A stretch of 64,000 bases of DNA from Qipengyuania aquimaris (GTDB taxonomy: Bacteria; Pseudomonadota; Alphaproteobacteria; Sphingomonadales; Sphingomonadaceae): NCBI RefSeq assembly GCF_009827445.1, contig NZ_WTYI01000001.1:310001-374000 (forward strand), written 5' to 3'. The stretch's first letter is position 1; every line of letters begins with the position of its first letter. Positions 8,462-17,353 of this stretch are shown here, piece after piece. Both the position numbers and the translations under genes were made by a program. The notes under the pieces were generated by a model that ran no database searches, was not told where the DNA came from, and saw nothing but the letters and a program-made list of their open reading frames with translations.

Positions 8462-8992
8462 TTATTCGCCCGTGGTTCCGGCAGCCGGAGCCGCCTGCGC
8501 CATGGCAGCATCGATCTGCGCGTTGGTCAGGCGAGCCATCAGGCCATGGTCCGTCGCGTCGAAGTGAGTACGCAGCAGGGTAACCTTGTTCGTTTCGTCA
8601 CCGCCACGGGCGAGGACGACGTTGTCGCCGTTGATTTCGAGGACAGTACCGAGCGGGGCGTGCGAAGCGTCCATAGCTGCTGCGCCGACCACAAGGGCCG
8701 CATCGCGCTTTGCAGCCGCTTCTGCGAGCTGTGCGTCGATCATGCCGTCGAGCTGTGCCTTGGTCACGGTGATGGTCGGACCGGTTTCGCCCTGGCCGTA
8801 CATTTCGACGCCCAGCGGAACCTTGTGCTTGCCGGTATCGAGCACGGCCTGACCGTTTTCAACCGAAACGATGGTGCCGACGGCATTGCCTTCGGGACCG
8901 GTCACGGTTGCGCCTGCAGCGACCTGCTCGTTAGCAAGGGCGGGGGTGGCGGCAAGTGCGACGGCAGCGAGGGCCAGCTTTGCGATCTTCAT
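8462..8992 (-). CDS. Periplasmic protein with two internal repeats, unknown function
   Basis: A 176-residue exported protein with a clear signal peptide (MKIAKLALAAVALAATPALA, cleavage before NEQ). The mature part is a tandem duplication: each half has a G-T-(I/V) strand, a NG-x-x-V-L strand pair and ends in a helix of the type T-x-A-Q-(L/I)-D (VTKAQLDGMIDAQ and LTNAQIDAAMAQ). The strand pattern is reminiscent of PRC-barrel domains, but I cannot assign the family. The start is supported by AGGAG about nine bases upstream. The longer frame to 9184 has no sign of coding upstream of the signal peptide. Confidence 0.8.
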   Translation of the reverse strand: MKIAKLALAAVALAATPALANEQVAAGATVTGPEGNAVGTIVSVENGQAVLDTGKHKVPLGVEMYGQGETGPTITVTKAQLDGMIDAQLAEAAAKRDAALVVGAAAMDASHAPLGTVLEINGDNVVLARGGDETNKVTLLRTHFDATDHGLMARLTNAQIDAAMAQAAPAAGTTGE

Positions 8993-9268
8993 GGATGAAC
9001 TCCTAGACTTGTTCAGATTGTGCGAACCCCATGCGCATCTTTGCGCGCTAAGGATCCTGCGGAAAATTTGAGCGGCTGGGGAGATCGAGGCCTCACGCCG
9101 GTGCCGCATGCCCCCTCCGGGAAGCGGGCGCTCTATGACAAAACGACCGCCGGGAGGCAACCGTGTGGCCCCTTTATGTTGCATTGCAGCTTAAGCGAAG
9201 CTGAAGGCGAGGGCGAGCCGAGCCTCATGCGCGACGAATTGTGGAGATCGCGTGCTGCAGCGCAGCGA

Positions 9269-10453
9269 TCAGATGTTCGAGCTGGCGGAAAGTTCCTCGT
9301 CGAGCAGTTCGGCGACACGGTCGGCGCCGGGGAATTCTTCTTCGACCCAGCGTGCTTCGACCGCCCGCAGGATGCGGGCGACTTCGGGTCCGGCGCCGAC
9401 CCCGCGCGCGACGATCTCGCCGCCTTTCAATGGCAATTGCGGAACCTCCCAACCGGCCAGCGCGGCGATGTTCGAGCCTGCGATCAGCAAGCGATCACGC
9501 GCGCACTCGATACCTTCGCGATAGGCGAGGGCACGCGGGGCAGCGGCATCGTCCTCCTTGCGCTCCGCGATGCAGGAGAGGCGCGCTCGCTGCGCCCGCG
9601 ACAGACGCAATCGCGCGGCAACGGCTTGGGCGATCGAGGCAATGGGTGGAAGCAGCGCGGCCAGGCGGCGGACCGGATCGCCCTCGGCACCGAGCCGGGC
9701 TTCGTGCGCGATCAGGCTGCCGAAGACCTTTTGCTCGCGCTCGCGTGCCTTCGGCAGGATCACCTCGAGGATGCCGTGCTCTGCCATCAACGCGATTGAA
9801 CCGCGTGGATCGGGCAGCGAAAGGATGCCGAGCAATTCCATCGCAACACGTTCGCGGCTGAGGCCCTTGAGCGTATGTGCCAGTTCCGAGCAGGCCGCGA
9901 TCGCTTCGTCTTCGGGAGCATCGCCGAACCGCGCCTGGAAACGGAAATAGCGCAGGATGCGCAGGTGATCTTCCCGGATGCGTTCGCGTGCATCACCTAT
10001 GAAGCGGACCCGGCGATCCTCAAGGTCCTCCAAGCCGCCGAAGTAATCGTCGATCTCGAGCGTTTGGGGGTGCGCATAGAGCGCGTTGATAGTGAAGTCG
10101 CGCCGCGCCGCATCTTCGCGCCATTCCTCAGCGAAAGCGACCGTGGCCCGGCGTCCATCGGTCGAGATATCGCGGCGCAGGGTCGTTATCTCCACCGGAC
10201 CGTCCGGCAGGACTGCCGTAACCGTTCCATGGTCGATGCCGGTCGGAACCGTACGGATTCCCGCCTCCTTGCAGCGGTCGATTACGGCATGGGGAACCAG
10301 CGTCGTGGCAAGGTCGATATCGTGGATTGCCTTGCCCAGCAGAGTGTCGCGCACCGCACCGCCGACATAGCGCGTGTTATCCGCGCCCAGCGCATCCACA
10401 AGGGCGGCGAGGTCGGCGCGTTTGGTCCAGTCGGTGTCGGGCAGGCGGGTCAT
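9269..10453 (-). CDS. cca: CCA-adding tRNA nucleotidyltransferase
   Basis: A 394-residue class-II nucleotidyltransferase that adds or repairs the 3'-CCA end of tRNAs. The N-terminal YVGGAVRDTLLG motif and the metal-binding HDIDLATT (Asp-x-Asp) are at about residues 29-50, and the RRDFTINAL and LRILRYFRF motifs follow. Poly(A) polymerase of the same superfamily is an alternative, but gene order DUF1285-NUDIX-this gene is the usual alphaproteobacterial CCA-transferase arrangement. The start lies 20 bases after the NUDIX stop, in the same operon. Confidence 0.92.
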   Translation of the reverse strand: MTRLPDTDWTKRADLAALVDALGADNTRYVGGAVRDTLLGKAIHDIDLATTLVPHAVIDRCKEAGIRTVPTGIDHGTVTAVLPDGPVEITTLRRDISTDGRRATVAFAEEWREDAARRDFTINALYAHPQTLEIDDYFGGLEDLEDRRVRFIGDARERIREDHLRILRYFRFQARFGDAPEDEAIAACSELAHTLKGLSRERVAMELLGILSLPDPRGSIALMAEHGILEVILPKAREREQKVFGSLIAHEARLGAEGDPVRRLAALLPPIASIAQAVAARLRLSRAQRARLSCIAERKEDDAAAPRALAYREGIECARDRLLIAGSNIAALAGWEVPQLPLKGGEIVARGVGAGPEVARILRAVEARWVEEEFPGADRVAELLDEELSASSNI

Positions 10454-10472
10454 GGCAGCGCCTTTAGAACGC

Positions 10473-11066
10473 TCAGCCCGTCCACGCCAGTCGCCGCGAG
10501 AGGTTGATGCAGATCGCGGCGGTCACGCCCCAGATGCGATAACCTTCATGGTCCATCTCGTAGTAGCGGCGCATCGCGCCTTTCCAGAACACCTCGTTTT
10601 CCTGCCAGTTCTCGGGTCGCATGAGGAGCGATAGCGGCGCCTCGAACCAGCTTTCCACCTCGCGCGGGTCGGGACGGATCGGCAGGTCGTGGGGGACGGT
10701 GGCCAGAACGGGCGTAATGTCGAAACCGGTGCCGGTCTGATAGCGGTCCGTCGTGCCGATCACGCGCACGTGCTCACGCTCGATCCCCAGTTCCTCCCAT
10801 GCTTCGCGTAGCGCAGCGTCGACCGCGTGCTCTCCGTCATCCAGCTTCCCGCCCGGAAAGGCGACTTGTCCCGGATGGTCGCGCATGGTGCGTGGTCGCT
10901 GGGTCAAGAGGACCGTCGGGTCTTCTCGATCCGTCACCGCGATGAGGACGGCCGCATCGGCCGTGCGGTCGAGATCGGCGAAACGTTCGTCGCTCAGCAG
11001 GTCGGGCGAGGGCGCGGCGTGGCCCTGCTCGAACAAGTGGGTGAGGCGATCGAACAGTTCGCTCAT
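10473..11066 (-). CDS. NUDIX hydrolase, CoA pyrophosphatase-like
   Basis: A 197-residue NUDIX protein with a full NUDIX box (GGKLDDGE, then REAWEELGI) and the preceding LLTQRP-x-x-MRDHPGQVAFPG segment typical of the NudL/YeaB CoA-diphosphatase group, which cleaves CoA and its derivatives to 4'-phosphopantetheine and 3',5'-ADP. It overlaps the DUF1285 gene by four bases (ATGA) and is followed by the CCA transferase. Substrate preference is inferred from family motifs only. Confidence 0.9.
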   Translation of the reverse strand: MSELFDRLTHLFEQGHAAPSPDLLSDERFADLDRTADAAVLIAVTDREDPTVLLTQRPRTMRDHPGQVAFPGGKLDDGEHAVDAALREAWEELGIEREHVRVIGTTDRYQTGTGFDITPVLATVPHDLPIRPDPREVESWFEAPLSLLMRPENWQENEVFWKGAMRRYYEMDHEGYRIWGVTAAICINLSRRLAWTG

Positions 11067-11611
11067 GCAGGCAGTAGCGAGAACCGCTCTCCGCCGCTGG
11101 TCACACTCCAGTCCTCGCCGTGCTCCAGCGCAATCTGGGCGAGCTGTTCGTAGGTCGAGCGATTAAGGCGTGCCTCGCAGCCGCGCCTGACATGGACATA
11201 GAGGCGGGGTTTCTCGGCATCGCCAGCCGCGCGGATGGGATTGTCCGGTCCCGCGACAACCAGTTCATCGGTGTTGATGCGAAAGGCGAGGTTGCCATCC
11301 GTCTCGCTGACGTCAGTGGCGATGAAGCAGGCGTCCTCGACCTCGATGGATAGCTTCTGGAACGGGGTGACAAGCCAGTACCCGCCATCGTCTTCGCGCC
11401 TCAATAATCCCGCGAACGCCCGGACCATGGCGGGGCGGGAGATGGGGCTACCTTCATGCAGCCACGTTCCATCCTCCTGGATCTGCATGTGGCTTTCGCC
11501 GGTCTGTTCGGGCGTCCATTGCTCTACGGGAGGCAGCTTGCGCGCCTCGACCTGTTCGGCAATCTGGGCGAGCGACAGTCCGGCAAGTTCCGGGGGAGGG
11601 GTATATACCAT
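11063..11611 (-). CDS. DUF1285 family protein
   Basis: A 182-residue soluble protein matching the DUF1285 family (GTWLHEGSPISRPAMVRAF, YWLVTPFQKLSIEVEDACF). The function is unknown. It is the first gene of a coupled operon with a NUDIX hydrolase and the CCA transferase, an order seen repeatedly in alphaproteobacteria, which suggests a housekeeping role in nucleotide or RNA metabolism. Confidence 0.88.
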   Translation of the reverse strand: MVYTPPPELAGLSLAQIAEQVEARKLPPVEQWTPEQTGESHMQIQEDGTWLHEGSPISRPAMVRAFAGLLRREDDGGYWLVTPFQKLSIEVEDACFIATDVSETDGNLAFRINTDELVVAGPDNPIRAAGDAEKPRLYVHVRRGCEARLNRSTYEQLAQIALEHGEDWSVTSGGERFSLLPA

Positions 11612-11649
11612 GCCCCGCTATTTGGGGCCGCTCGCGGCTCAGCGCAACT

Positions 11650-12171
11650 CTATGCAGGCCACGGTCCGAGCATGCCTTCGTTCGGGAGCACGCCGGGATT
11701 GCTTGTGCGGACGAGCAGCCGCTCCTTTTCGAAGGGACCGGGGCAATGCCAACCGCCCGTATGCTGCGCAGTGAAGTCCCAGCGCGCGTAATATTCCGGG
11801 TCGCCGATCATAACCTGCGGGAGGGGCATGGCGCCGGTTTCAAACCCGCTTTCGACCGCCCCAAGGCTCGCTGCCATCAGGGCCTTGCCGAACCCTTCGC
11901 CCTGCCGTCCGGGCATCACTGCGACGGGACCGACCATGATCATCGGGTGTGGCCTGCCGTCGGGATCGACGAGGGCAACGGGCCACAACTGGATCGTCCC
12001 GGCAAGATAATCATTTTCGTCGAGCGCGGCGAAGCTCAGCGCTTCAAGCGCGTCTATCCCCTCGCGGATCCGATAGGCGGTGCGGGCGTGCCGCTGCTCC
12101 CCGAAAGCGGCGTCGAGCAATTGCTCGACCAGCGCAGGGTCGATTGCGGAGAGGGGAACGATAGTCGCCAT
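11650..12171 (-). CDS. GNAT family N-acetyltransferase, YhbS-like
   Basis: A 173-residue GNAT-fold acyltransferase. The acetyl-CoA pyrophosphate loop is visible as VMPGRQGEGFGKALM (R/Q-x-x-G-x-G/A) at about residues 86-100, preceded by the beta4 strand MVGPVAV. The C-terminal PEYYARWDF segment is characteristic of the YhbS-like group. The substrate is unknown. It lies 38 bases upstream of the DUF1285 operon on the same strand and may be cotranscribed. Confidence 0.88.
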   Translation of the reverse strand: MATIVPLSAIDPALVEQLLDAAFGEQRHARTAYRIREGIDALEALSFAALDENDYLAGTIQLWPVALVDPDGRPHPMIMVGPVAVMPGRQGEGFGKALMAASLGAVESGFETGAMPLPQVMIGDPEYYARWDFTAQHTGGWHCPGPFEKERLLVRTSNPGVLPNEGMLGPWPA

Positions 12172-12221
12172 AGCGGCGCGGCGATTAGGGCCGCGCCGCC
12201 ATCAAGTCGACCAAGTTTCGC

Positions 12222-13406
12222 TTATTCGGGGCGAAGTTCCAGCAGGCGGCCCGTTTCCCCGTCTTCGAGGACCCAGAGCGCGCCATCCGGACCTTCGATG
12301 ACCGAGCGGATGCGGTTGCCCATGTCGTAACGCGCCACTTCGCGCGCGTTCTCGCCATCAACCTCGACCCGGATCAGGGCCTTGGTCTTGAGGCCGGAAA
12401 TCATCGCGTCGCCCTTGAGGCCGGGGAACAGGTCCCCGCGATAGAAAATCATGTTTCCGGGCGCGATGACCGGGGTCCAGTTGATCGCGAACTTCTCGAA
12501 CCCGTCGTCTGCGGTGTGGTCGGGAATGTTGTCGCCATCGTAGTGATCGCCGTTCGAGCGAAGCGGCCATCCATAGTTGGCGCCGCGCTTGACGAGGTTG
12601 AGTTCGTCGCCGCCTGCCGGACCGTGCTCGATTTCCCACAAGCGACCGCTCGCATCGAAGTCGATGCCGAGCAGGTTGCGATGGCCCCACGACCAGATCT
12701 GGTCGCTCGGGCTGCCCTGTCCGGCCAGCGGATTGCCGGCCGCAGGCGTGCCGTCGAGATTGAGGCGCACCACGGTGCCGAGCGTGTTCGAGGTGTCCTG
12801 TGCCGGTTCCATCTTCTGGCGGTCGCCGCTCGTGATGAAGAGATATTGCTCGTCCGGGCTGAAAGCGATGCGGTGGGAATAGTGACCGCGTCCCGTGACC
12901 TTGGGTGCCTGGCGCCAGATCACGTTCAAACCTTCGATGCTGCATTCATCGGCCTGCTGGCATACCAGCGTGCCACGACCAACCACGGCACCGCGCATGT
13001 CGCCCTCACCGGCTTCTGCCCAGCTTATATAGATCGTGCGGCGGTCGGTGCCTTGGCCTGCCTCGCTGGGTAGGAAAGCAATTTCGCCCAATCCGCCCTG
13101 GCCGCCATAATCGACCTCGGGCACTCCGGTGACAGTGCCAAGCCTTCCGCTCGCAAGGTCCTTGAACTTGATGCTTCCCGCCTGCTCGGTGATGAAGATC
13201 ATCCGGGTGCCGGGGAGGAAGGCCGAAGCCCATGGATCGGCGAACGATCCGTGTTCGGTGATCGCGAACTCGCCTGAAAATTCACCTGCCACTGGGGTTG
13301 GCGTCGATGTCGCCGAGCTGCCTCCATCGGTGGAGTAACCGCCTCCGCAGCTTGCGGCCATCAGCAGCGGGGATAGGGTAGCGGCAATAACCGATAGGCG
13401 TTTCAT
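12222..13406 (-). CDS. PQQ-dependent sugar dehydrogenase, lipoprotein
   Basis: A 394-residue six-bladed propeller protein of the soluble glucose/sorbosone dehydrogenase (Asd/YliI) type: GGQGGLGEIAFLPS, a histidine in GHYSHRIAFSPD, the blade NTLGTVVRLNLDGT and the cofactor-proximal HGPAGGDELNL are recognisable. YliI-type enzymes oxidise aldose sugars with PQQ in the periplasm. The N-terminus has a signal sequence ending in MAASCGGG, compatible with lipidation on Cys20. The ATG at 13406 overlaps the ATG of the divergent rnhB gene by two bases. A longer frame upstream runs antisense to rnhB and is rejected. Confidence 0.85.
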   Translation of the reverse strand: MKRLSVIAATLSPLLMAASCGGGYSTDGGSSATSTPTPVAGEFSGEFAITEHGSFADPWASAFLPGTRMIFITEQAGSIKFKDLASGRLGTVTGVPEVDYGGQGGLGEIAFLPSEAGQGTDRRTIYISWAEAGEGDMRGAVVGRGTLVCQQADECSIEGLNVIWRQAPKVTGRGHYSHRIAFSPDEQYLFITSGDRQKMEPAQDTSNTLGTVVRLNLDGTPAAGNPLAGQGSPSDQIWSWGHRNLLGIDFDASGRLWEIEHGPAGGDELNLVKRGANYGWPLRSNGDHYDGDNIPDHTADDGFEKFAINWTPVIAPGNMIFYRGDLFPGLKGDAMISGLKTKALIRVEVDGENAREVARYDMGNRIRSVIEGPDGALWVLEDGETGRLLELRPE

Positions 13407-14031
13407 GATCTCTTTTTCTCCCGAACAAGGTCTAGGCCAGGCCCCGCTGATTATCGGCGTGGACGAGGCCGGGCGCGGACCGCTTGCCGGTCCGGTTGTC
13501 GCTGCCGCCGTGGTATTATGCAACCCGTGCCCCGAAGGCCTCGACGACTCCAAAAAGCTCAGCGCCGCTCGCCGTTCCGCGCTGGAGCCGCAAATCGTCG
13601 AAAATTGTGCCTGGGGCCTCGGTATCATCGACGTTGAGGAGATCGACAGGATCAATATCTTCCAGGCCACGATGCTGGCGATGACGCTCGCCGTTTCCCG
13701 TCTGGTGGACGCTTTGGGAGACGAGCCCGAAGCGGTGCTGATCGACGGGAACCAGACGCCGCATGGCCGCTGCGACACGTGGCGCTGGCCTGCGCGCGCG
13801 ATCGTGGGCGGGGACGGGAAGGAAAAGGCGATCGGTGCCGCTTCGATCCTGGCCAAGGAATATCGCGACCGCGTCATGCGCGATGCGGCAGCGCGTTTCC
13901 CGCACTATGGATGGGAACGCAACGCCGGTTATGGAACGCCCCAGCATCTCGAAGCATTGCGAACACACGGACCGAGCCCGCTGCACCGCCGCAGCTTTGC
14001 GCCGGTATCGCAGATGGAGATGTTCGCGTGA
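13405..14031 (+). CDS. rnhB: Ribonuclease HII
   Basis: A 208-residue RNase HII that removes ribonucleotides from RNA/DNA hybrids. The catalytic Asp-Glu pair is in IIGVDEAGRGPLAGP at about residues 16-30; VLIDGNQTP and the GDGKEKAIGAASILAKEYRD region with the remaining acidic residues follow. The ATG at 13405 is the only usual start codon ahead of the conserved VDEAGRG. Its start codon overlaps that of the divergent sugar dehydrogenase, and its stop overlaps the GTG of the next gene (GTGA). Its position before ccrM in alphaproteobacteria is common. Confidence 0.95.
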   Translation: MISFSPEQGLGQAPLIIGVDEAGRGPLAGPVVAAAVVLCNPCPEGLDDSKKLSAARRSALEPQIVENCAWGLGIIDVEEIDRINIFQATMLAMTLAVSRLVDALGDEPEAVLIDGNQTPHGRCDTWRWPARAIVGGDGKEKAIGAASILAKEYRDRVMRDAAARFPHYGWERNAGYGTPQHLEALRTHGPSPLHRRSFAPVSQMEMFA

Positions 14032-14948
14032 CCTTTGCCTATTCCGATATTCCCGACCAGAGCGGCAAGACCGCGATCGTCACCGGCTCCAATACCGGCA
14101 TCGGGCTGGAAATTGCACGTGGCCTGTCGCGCAAGGGCGCGCGGGTGATCCTCGCCTGCCGCGATGGGGACAAGGCCAAGGCGGCGATGGACGATATCGC
14201 GAGCGGACCGGAGCAGGCCGATCTCGATTACCTTCATCTCGACCTCGGCAATCTCGCCTCGATCCGCGATGCCGCCGAAGAGGCCAAGGGCGAAAAAAAG
14301 ATCGACATCCTGGTCAACAATGCCGGGATCATGGTGCCGCCGCTATCGCACTCGATCGGCGGCGCGGAATCGCAGTTTGCAGTAAACCATCTCGGACATT
14401 TCGCCTTCACCGGCCTGTTGCTCGACAAGCTGGCGCAGGACGGCGGTGCGCGGGTCGTGTCGCAGTCTTCGATCGCGCATAAGGGCGCCAAGATCGATTT
14501 CGACAATCTCGATGCGCGCCACGGCTATTCGCGCACGAAGTTCTACGGCCAGAGCAAGCTGGCCAACCTTCTCTTCGCGCTCGAACTGGACCGGAGGCTG
14601 CGCGCTGCAAATTCGCCGGTCGTATCGATCGCCTGCCATCCGGGCGTCGCGCAGACGGAACTGACACGCCACCTCGGCCTGCTTGGTAGCGTTTTCGGCC
14701 CCGTCATCGGGCTTGCCCTCAACTCTGCCGAAGACGGTGCAATCCCGGCCTTGCAGGCCGCCACAGATCCGCAAGCCGAGGGCGGCGACTATTTCGGCAG
14801 CTGGGGCTTCCGCGAAATGAGCGGCAAGGCATCGGGCAAAGCCTGTGCGACACGCACGGCCCGCGACCCTCTGCTGGCTGCCCGCCTGTGGGAGAAATCG
14901 ATCGACCTGACCGGCGTCGATCCGGGCCTTGCGCCCGCCGAGAGCTGA
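14028..14948 (+). CDS. Short-chain dehydrogenase, retinol-dehydrogenase-like
   Basis: A 306-residue SDR with the nucleotide-binding TGSNTGIG near residue 20, NNAG, the active-site Ser in VVSQSSIAH and Tyr-x3-Lys in YGQSK. The layout resembles the longer retinol-dehydrogenase/WWOX-like branch of SDRs. The GTG at 14028 is chosen because it overlaps the rnhB stop and gives a normal N-terminus for the family; there is no in-frame ATG before the Rossmann motif. The substrate is unknown. Confidence 0.88.
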   Translation: MTFAYSDIPDQSGKTAIVTGSNTGIGLEIARGLSRKGARVILACRDGDKAKAAMDDIASGPEQADLDYLHLDLGNLASIRDAAEEAKGEKKIDILVNNAGIMVPPLSHSIGGAESQFAVNHLGHFAFTGLLLDKLAQDGGARVVSQSSIAHKGAKIDFDNLDARHGYSRTKFYGQSKLANLLFALELDRRLRAANSPVVSIACHPGVAQTELTRHLGLLGSVFGPVIGLALNSAEDGAIPALQAATDPQAEGGDYFGSWGFREMSGKASGKACATRTARDPLLAARLWEKSIDLTGVDPGLAPAES

Positions 14949-14973
14949 TCCGGCCCAAAACACCGACAAAAAG

Positions 14974-15124
14974 AGTCTTCCGGGTCACACCGCATCATCT
15001 TGAGTCCGCCGAATCCGTGCGGACTCAACATCTTGTGGGGGACTCCTTTCGTTCTCCCTCAGGAGTTGTGTGTCGCTGCGATATGCAACCCAGAAGCTGC
15101 TTGACGTGGACTCGGTTTGGACTC
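14974..15124 (+). promoter_or_regulatory. Cluster of seven GANTC methylation sites upstream of ccrM
   Basis: GANTC occurs at 14974, 15003, 15012, 15023, 15042, 15109 and 15120, seven times in 151 bases of a gene-free leader; about one is expected per 256 bases. GANTC is the recognition sequence of CcrM, whose gene starts at 15160. In Caulobacter, methylation of GANTC sites near the ccrM promoter lowers its expression, so this array probably makes ccrM sense its own product and the replication fork. Two sites lie in the arms of an 8-base inverted repeat (15003-15010 / 15020-15027). Confidence 0.75.
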
Positions 15125-15141
15125 ACCCTGTGGATAACTAA

Positions 15142-16308
<1,167 letters not shown>

Positions 16309-16338
16309 GCGAGCGGCGCTTCGGTCCGGCGGAAGAGC

Positions 16339-17010
16339 CTACTCATCTTCGCGAACCAAACGGTCCTCGCTTACACCCCTGGCCTTGAGCGCTTCCGACA
16401 CGTCGTCTTCCATGGGAGGCGGCCCGCAAAGATAGAATGTGCTGCCGAAATCGAGACCGGCATTGTCGAGGTAATCGCCGTCGATCTGGCCATGGTGGAT
16501 CCCGTGGACGTCTTCGTCGCTCAGGACGAGGTCCAATCGAAGCCCCGGCATATTCTCGAGCTCCTCGCGAAGGATGATGTCTTTCTCATTGCTGTTGGAG
16601 AAGATCAGCCGGTAGCCGTCCAGCGATCCGTGACTTTTCTGCCGGGCGCGAAGGATGGCGATAAACGGAGTCAGCCCAGCACCACCGGCAATGATTACAC
16701 CGGGCCCCTTGTCTTCGATCGCGCCCCATGGGTCTCCGATAATGACGCCGTCGCCCGCCTTCATCTTGCCGATCTGCTCGGTGACGCCATCGTGCGAAGG
16801 GTAGGATTTGATAGTGAACTGCAGGTGGTCCGCGCCGGGTAGCGAAGTGAAGGTGAAGGGGCGCTTTTCCTCCCGCCAGCCGTCACGGTCCAGCGCAAGA
16901 TCGGTTGCCTGACCGGGGCGGAAATCGAACCCGTCGGGCTTTGCAAAGGTCAGTTCGTGAACATCGTGGGTGACCGGGCGAATGCTCTGGAGGGTCATTT
17001 GATGGGACAT
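16339..17010 (-). CDS. Flavin-dependent ferredoxin/flavodoxin reductase-like
   Basis: A 223-residue oxidoreductase of the ferredoxin-NADP reductase fold: FAD-binding RPGQATDLAL and RPFTFTS at about 31-55, the nicotinamide-nucleotide loop IIAGGAGLTPF at about 105-115, and CGPPPM near residue 195. There is no iron-sulfur domain, so it should act with a separate electron carrier. It converges on ccrM and begins beside a gene-poor stretch. Confidence 0.88.
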   Translation of the reverse strand: MSHQMTLQSIRPVTHDVHELTFAKPDGFDFRPGQATDLALDRDGWREEKRPFTFTSLPGADHLQFTIKSYPSHDGVTEQIGKMKAGDGVIIGDPWGAIEDKGPGVIIAGGAGLTPFIAILRARQKSHGSLDGYRLIFSNSNEKDIILREELENMPGLRLDLVLSDEDVHGIHHGQIDGDYLDNAGLDFGSTFYLCGPPPMEDDVSEALKARGVSEDRLVREDE

Positions 17011-17353
17011 TGAAATCTCGTGTTGCTCCCGGAACTTACCCGGGCAGTCTGCAATCGGAGCAATGGGCGAGGGCCGCTGGGGGTTCCCCTAAGACTGTCG
17101 CTCGCCGAAGCCGCCGGTGCTGCGCGGGGCATGGTAACGGGAACGATGATCGTTCTGTGTCGACGGCGGGGCGGAGCATTTCCGCGGTCGCTCGGCGCCC
17201 CGAAAATGGCGGATTAACGCCGCTCCTGCACCAGTTGTCGTAGGAGTGCAGGATTGCCACAGGTTCCCGGGATTTTGGCTGGAACCTGCCTTGCGGAGCC
17301 TCGTTGGACCGGCTGATGCGCGATGAGCGCAGATCAATTTATGGAGCAAACCC
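17011..17353. other. Intergenic region with a candidate stress promoter
   Basis: About 340 bases without a gene I can support; the open frames here are short and show no family features. The recognisable elements are a GGAAC-N16-CGTT promoter-like sequence at 17281-17305 and the GGAG at 17343-17346 that serves the outer-membrane protein gene. Confidence 0.5.
17281..17305 (+). promoter_or_regulatory. Candidate EcfG promoter of the outer-membrane protein gene
   Basis: GGAAC (17281-17285), a 16-base spacer and CGTT (17302-17305) match the EcfG consensus. The element lies 48 bases upstream of the TTG start at 17354 in the same orientation, a normal promoter distance. Confidence 0.6.

Noticed and set aside
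9020-9799. A 259-codon plus-strand frame over the end of the CCA transferase
   Set aside because: It is antisense to a well-supported gene and has no recognisable domain.
13407-13877. N-terminal extension of the sugar dehydrogenase
   Set aside because: It is antisense to rnhB, and the lipoprotein signal at 13406 gives a better start.
15101-15138. TTGACG and GATAAC as a -35/-10 pair for ccrM
   Set aside because: The 26-base spacing is wrong for a sigma-70 promoter; the true start site needs mapping.
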